Part shown: one piece after another, positions 62,356 through 64,000 of the stretch
Layout: every line of letters begins with the position of its first letter
How positions within the stretch are numbered: the stretch's first letter is position 1
DNA from: Xenorhabdus sp014467285
GTDB taxonomy: Bacteria > Pseudomonadota > Gammaproteobacteria > Enterobacterales > Enterobacteriaceae
Direction of reading: 5' to 3'
DNA length: 64,000 bases
NCBI RefSeq assembly: GCF_014467285.1
Contig: NZ_NKHR01000008.1
Location: 1-64,000, forward strand
Made by a program: the position numbers and the translations under genes
The notes under the pieces: generated by a model
Seen by the model: the letters and a program-made list of their open reading frames with translations, nothing else
Told to the model about the DNA's origin: nothing
The model's database searches: none

Positions 62356-63582
62356 ATGCAAGAAAAGCAGAAAGCAGAACATAATATACTTTCTAGTGAT
62401 GCCAATTATAACCCATTGGTTTCTGCCTCAAATCCACTGCTGAATACCATCCCACAGATTCGGCATTCTATTGTTCACCCTGATCCCACAGATTTACGAC
62501 AGCAATTGATCAATGAAATACGGCGTTTTGAGGTCGAATGCCAACATGCCAAGCTGCCCTATGCAGTGATCATTGGCGCACGTTACTGTTTATGCACGGC
62601 ATTGGACGAAGCGGCTGCGCTTACCCCCTGGGGACTTCGCAGTGTTTGGTCAGGAAGTGGTTTACTCGTTACTTTTCACAACGAAACATGGGGAGGAGAG
62701 AAATTTTTCCAACTGTTGGCAAAATTATCACAAAATCCCAAAGAAAATATATTCCTATTGGAGCTCATTAACTTCTGCCTCCAACTGGGATTTGAAGGAC
62801 GCTATCGTGTTATGGATAACGGCCGTACCCAGTTGGAAACAGTGAAACAACGCCTGTTTCAGTTAATACGTTCAATTCGGGGCAACCACCCTGCTGAACT
62901 GTCATCAAGCGTACAAGCCATCACAGTACCGAGTAAATCCTGGCGATTTTCTGTACCAATATGGGTTTCTGCGGCATTACTCAGTTTTTTGGTGTGTCTC
63001 CTGTATATCAGCCTGAATTGGCGGCTAGGAGATATACTCAACCCGGTTTTGGCAAAAATATACCAAATTGATTTACCCAATGTGACGGTCAGTCATTCAG
63101 TTACACCACCTGCACCACCTGCACCGCCTGTTCTGAACCTGAAAGAGATGTTGAAAAACGATATTGCGGCAGGATTATTAAATGTCATGGACACGCCTGA
63201 CAGGAGCGTGATCACGTTAAAAGGAGACGGTCTGTTCACAAGCAATTCAATTCAGATCAAAAATCGTTATTTGGATGTCATCAAAGATATTGCAGAAGCA
63301 ATGAATAATTTCAAAGGCGAGATTTTAGTCGCAGGATATACCGATAATATTCCCATTAATACCCTTTATTCCCGTTTCTCATCTAACCATGCTTTATCGC
63401 TGGCCAGAGCCAAATCGGTACAAAGAGAACTACAACGTTATTTAATTCATCCTGAAAGAGTCAAAGTTGAAGGAAAAGGCGCCAGTGACCCTGTCGCTCC
63501 AAATGATACTCCCGGCAATCGAGCTAAAAACAGGCGCGTCCAAATTACACTGTTAACACCTCCTGTCAGCCAAACGATGTAA
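62356..63582 (+). CDS. tssL: T6SS inner-membrane protein TssL with OmpA domain
   Basis: A 408-residue fused TssL. The cytosolic DotU domain (about 25-180) shows FEVECQHAKLPYAVIIGARYCLCTALDEAA and FHNETWGGEKFFQLL; one membrane helix is at about 200-220. A proline-rich PPAPPAPP linker encoded by a 9-base repeat is at 63106-63131. The OmpA-like peptidoglycan-binding domain (about 285-405) has GYTDNIPINTL, LSLARAKSVQREL and NRAKNRRVQITL. It starts 12 bases after tssK. Confidence 0.93.
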   Translation: MQEKQKAEHNILSSDANYNPLVSASNPLLNTIPQIRHSIVHPDPTDLRQQLINEIRRFEVECQHAKLPYAVIIGARYCLCTALDEAAALTPWGLRSVWSGSGLLVTFHNETWGGEKFFQLLAKLSQNPKENIFLLELINFCLQLGFEGRYRVMDNGRTQLETVKQRLFQLIRSIRGNHPAELSSSVQAITVPSKSWRFSVPIWVSAALLSFLVCLLYISLNWRLGDILNPVLAKIYQIDLPNVTVSHSVTPPAPPAPPVLNLKEMLKNDIAAGLLNVMDTPDRSVITLKGDGLFTSNSIQIKNRYLDVIKDIAEAMNNFKGEILVAGYTDNIPINTLYSRFSSNHALSLARAKSVQRELQRYLIHPERVKVEGKGASDPVAPNDTPGNRAKNRRVQITLLTPPVSQTM

Positions 63583-63594
63583 GGAGAAGAAGAC

Positions 63595-64000
63595 ATGCTA
63601 AATGCGCTCCTTTCTGTCATCACCAGCCGATTGACATGGAGTTTTATCGGAATAACGATTATTTCCTGTATTCTTTGGTTTATTGGTCCGATTATTTCTG
63701 TCGGGAATGCAGTCCCTTTTAAGTCAATTACGGTACGAATAATAATTATTGCTTTTTTTTACCTGATCTGGCTCTTAAATCAGTTATTCCCCCGGCTGTA
63801 CCAATCATGGCTCAATAAAAAGTTAGCTAACCAATTGAATATCAGTCAGGATGAGGAAGAAGAAAAGAAACAAAATGTACAATATATTACTTTGGCAGAA
63901 CGTTTTTCTGATGCTGCACGATTATTGAAAAAAGCCTATTTTTCCGGCTTACTTAATAACAAGAAACCTCATTGGATAAATTTTTTCAGTCGTCAATATA
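63595..64000 (+). CDS. tssM: T6SS inner-membrane protein TssM, N-terminal part
   Basis: Starts with AGGAGAAGAAG ahead of ATG 63595 and continues past the window edge (135 codons present). MLNALLSVITSRLTWSFIG and two membrane segments (about 12-32, 43-62), followed by the cytosolic NTPase region beginning DEEEEKKQNV, match TssM (IcmF). TssM completes the TssJLM membrane complex. Confidence 0.9.
   Translation, partial: MLNALLSVITSRLTWSFIGITIISCILWFIGPIISVGNAVPFKSITVRIIIIAFFYLIWLLNQLFPRLYQSWLNKKLANQLNISQDEEEEKKQNVQYITLAERFSDAARLLKKAYFSGLLNNKKPHWINFFSRQY

Noticed and set aside
1..64000. CRISPR arrays, tRNA or rRNA genes, prophage integrase
   Set aside because: No regularly spaced repeats, cloverleaf sequences, rRNA signatures or integrase frames were seen on either strand.

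Overview
The window reads as chromosomal DNA of an AT-leaning enterobacterium. Gene content and local order follow the E. coli K-12 backbone closely: ompW-yciC-yciB-yciA-tonB, ldhA-hslJ, ycgL/M/N-minCDE, rnd-fadD-slp(yeaY)-tsaB-yoaA-yoaB, zwf-hexR-pykA-lpxM-mepM-znuACB-ruvBAC-yebC-nudB-aspS-yecN-cmoAB-cutC-yecM-argS. Protein divergence, the short palindromic intergenic repeats and the accessory genes fit the Morganellaceae (Xenorhabdus/Photorhabdus type), but no rRNA is present and the genus is an inference.

Left edge (1-7300): an IS50-like transposon end and a decayed IS200 transposase lie beside a long AT-rich region. A compact four-gene chaperone-usher fimbrial operon (pilin, chaperone, usher, tip adhesin) follows, then ompW with an FNR-type site upstream.

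Middle (7700-52700): mostly housekeeping genes in small convergent or divergent units separated by clear hairpin terminators. A SulP transporter (dauA-like) lies inside the normally contiguous yciC-yciB-yciA block. Recognisable regulatory sites match known regulons: Fur (tonB), FadR (fadD), HexR (zwf/hexR) and Zur (znuA/znuCB). Three small elements are not routine. One is a GhoS-like endoribonuclease gene with an unlisted 27-residue membrane peptide gene downstream, the latter with its own ribosome site and terminator (14711-15409). The second is a 70-residue orphan protein with its own terminator (22056-22343). The third is a 38-codon open frame in the mdtJI leader, at the position of the E. 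coli mdtU regulatory ORF (29333-29449).

Right edge (52671-64000): after a 770-base AT-rich gap, a type VI secretion cluster begins with vgrG. It continues through a DUF2169/pentapeptide protein, a second pentapeptide protein, a DUF3540 protein and a PAAR-like DUF4150 protein, and then tssJ, tssK, tssL (with an OmpA domain) and the start of tssM, cut by the window edge. The tight spacing and two overlaps suggest one transcript that couples tip and effector loading to the membrane and baseplate genes. No toxin domain is recognisable in the part seen.

All sites, repeats and family names were read by eye; no search or folding program was run.
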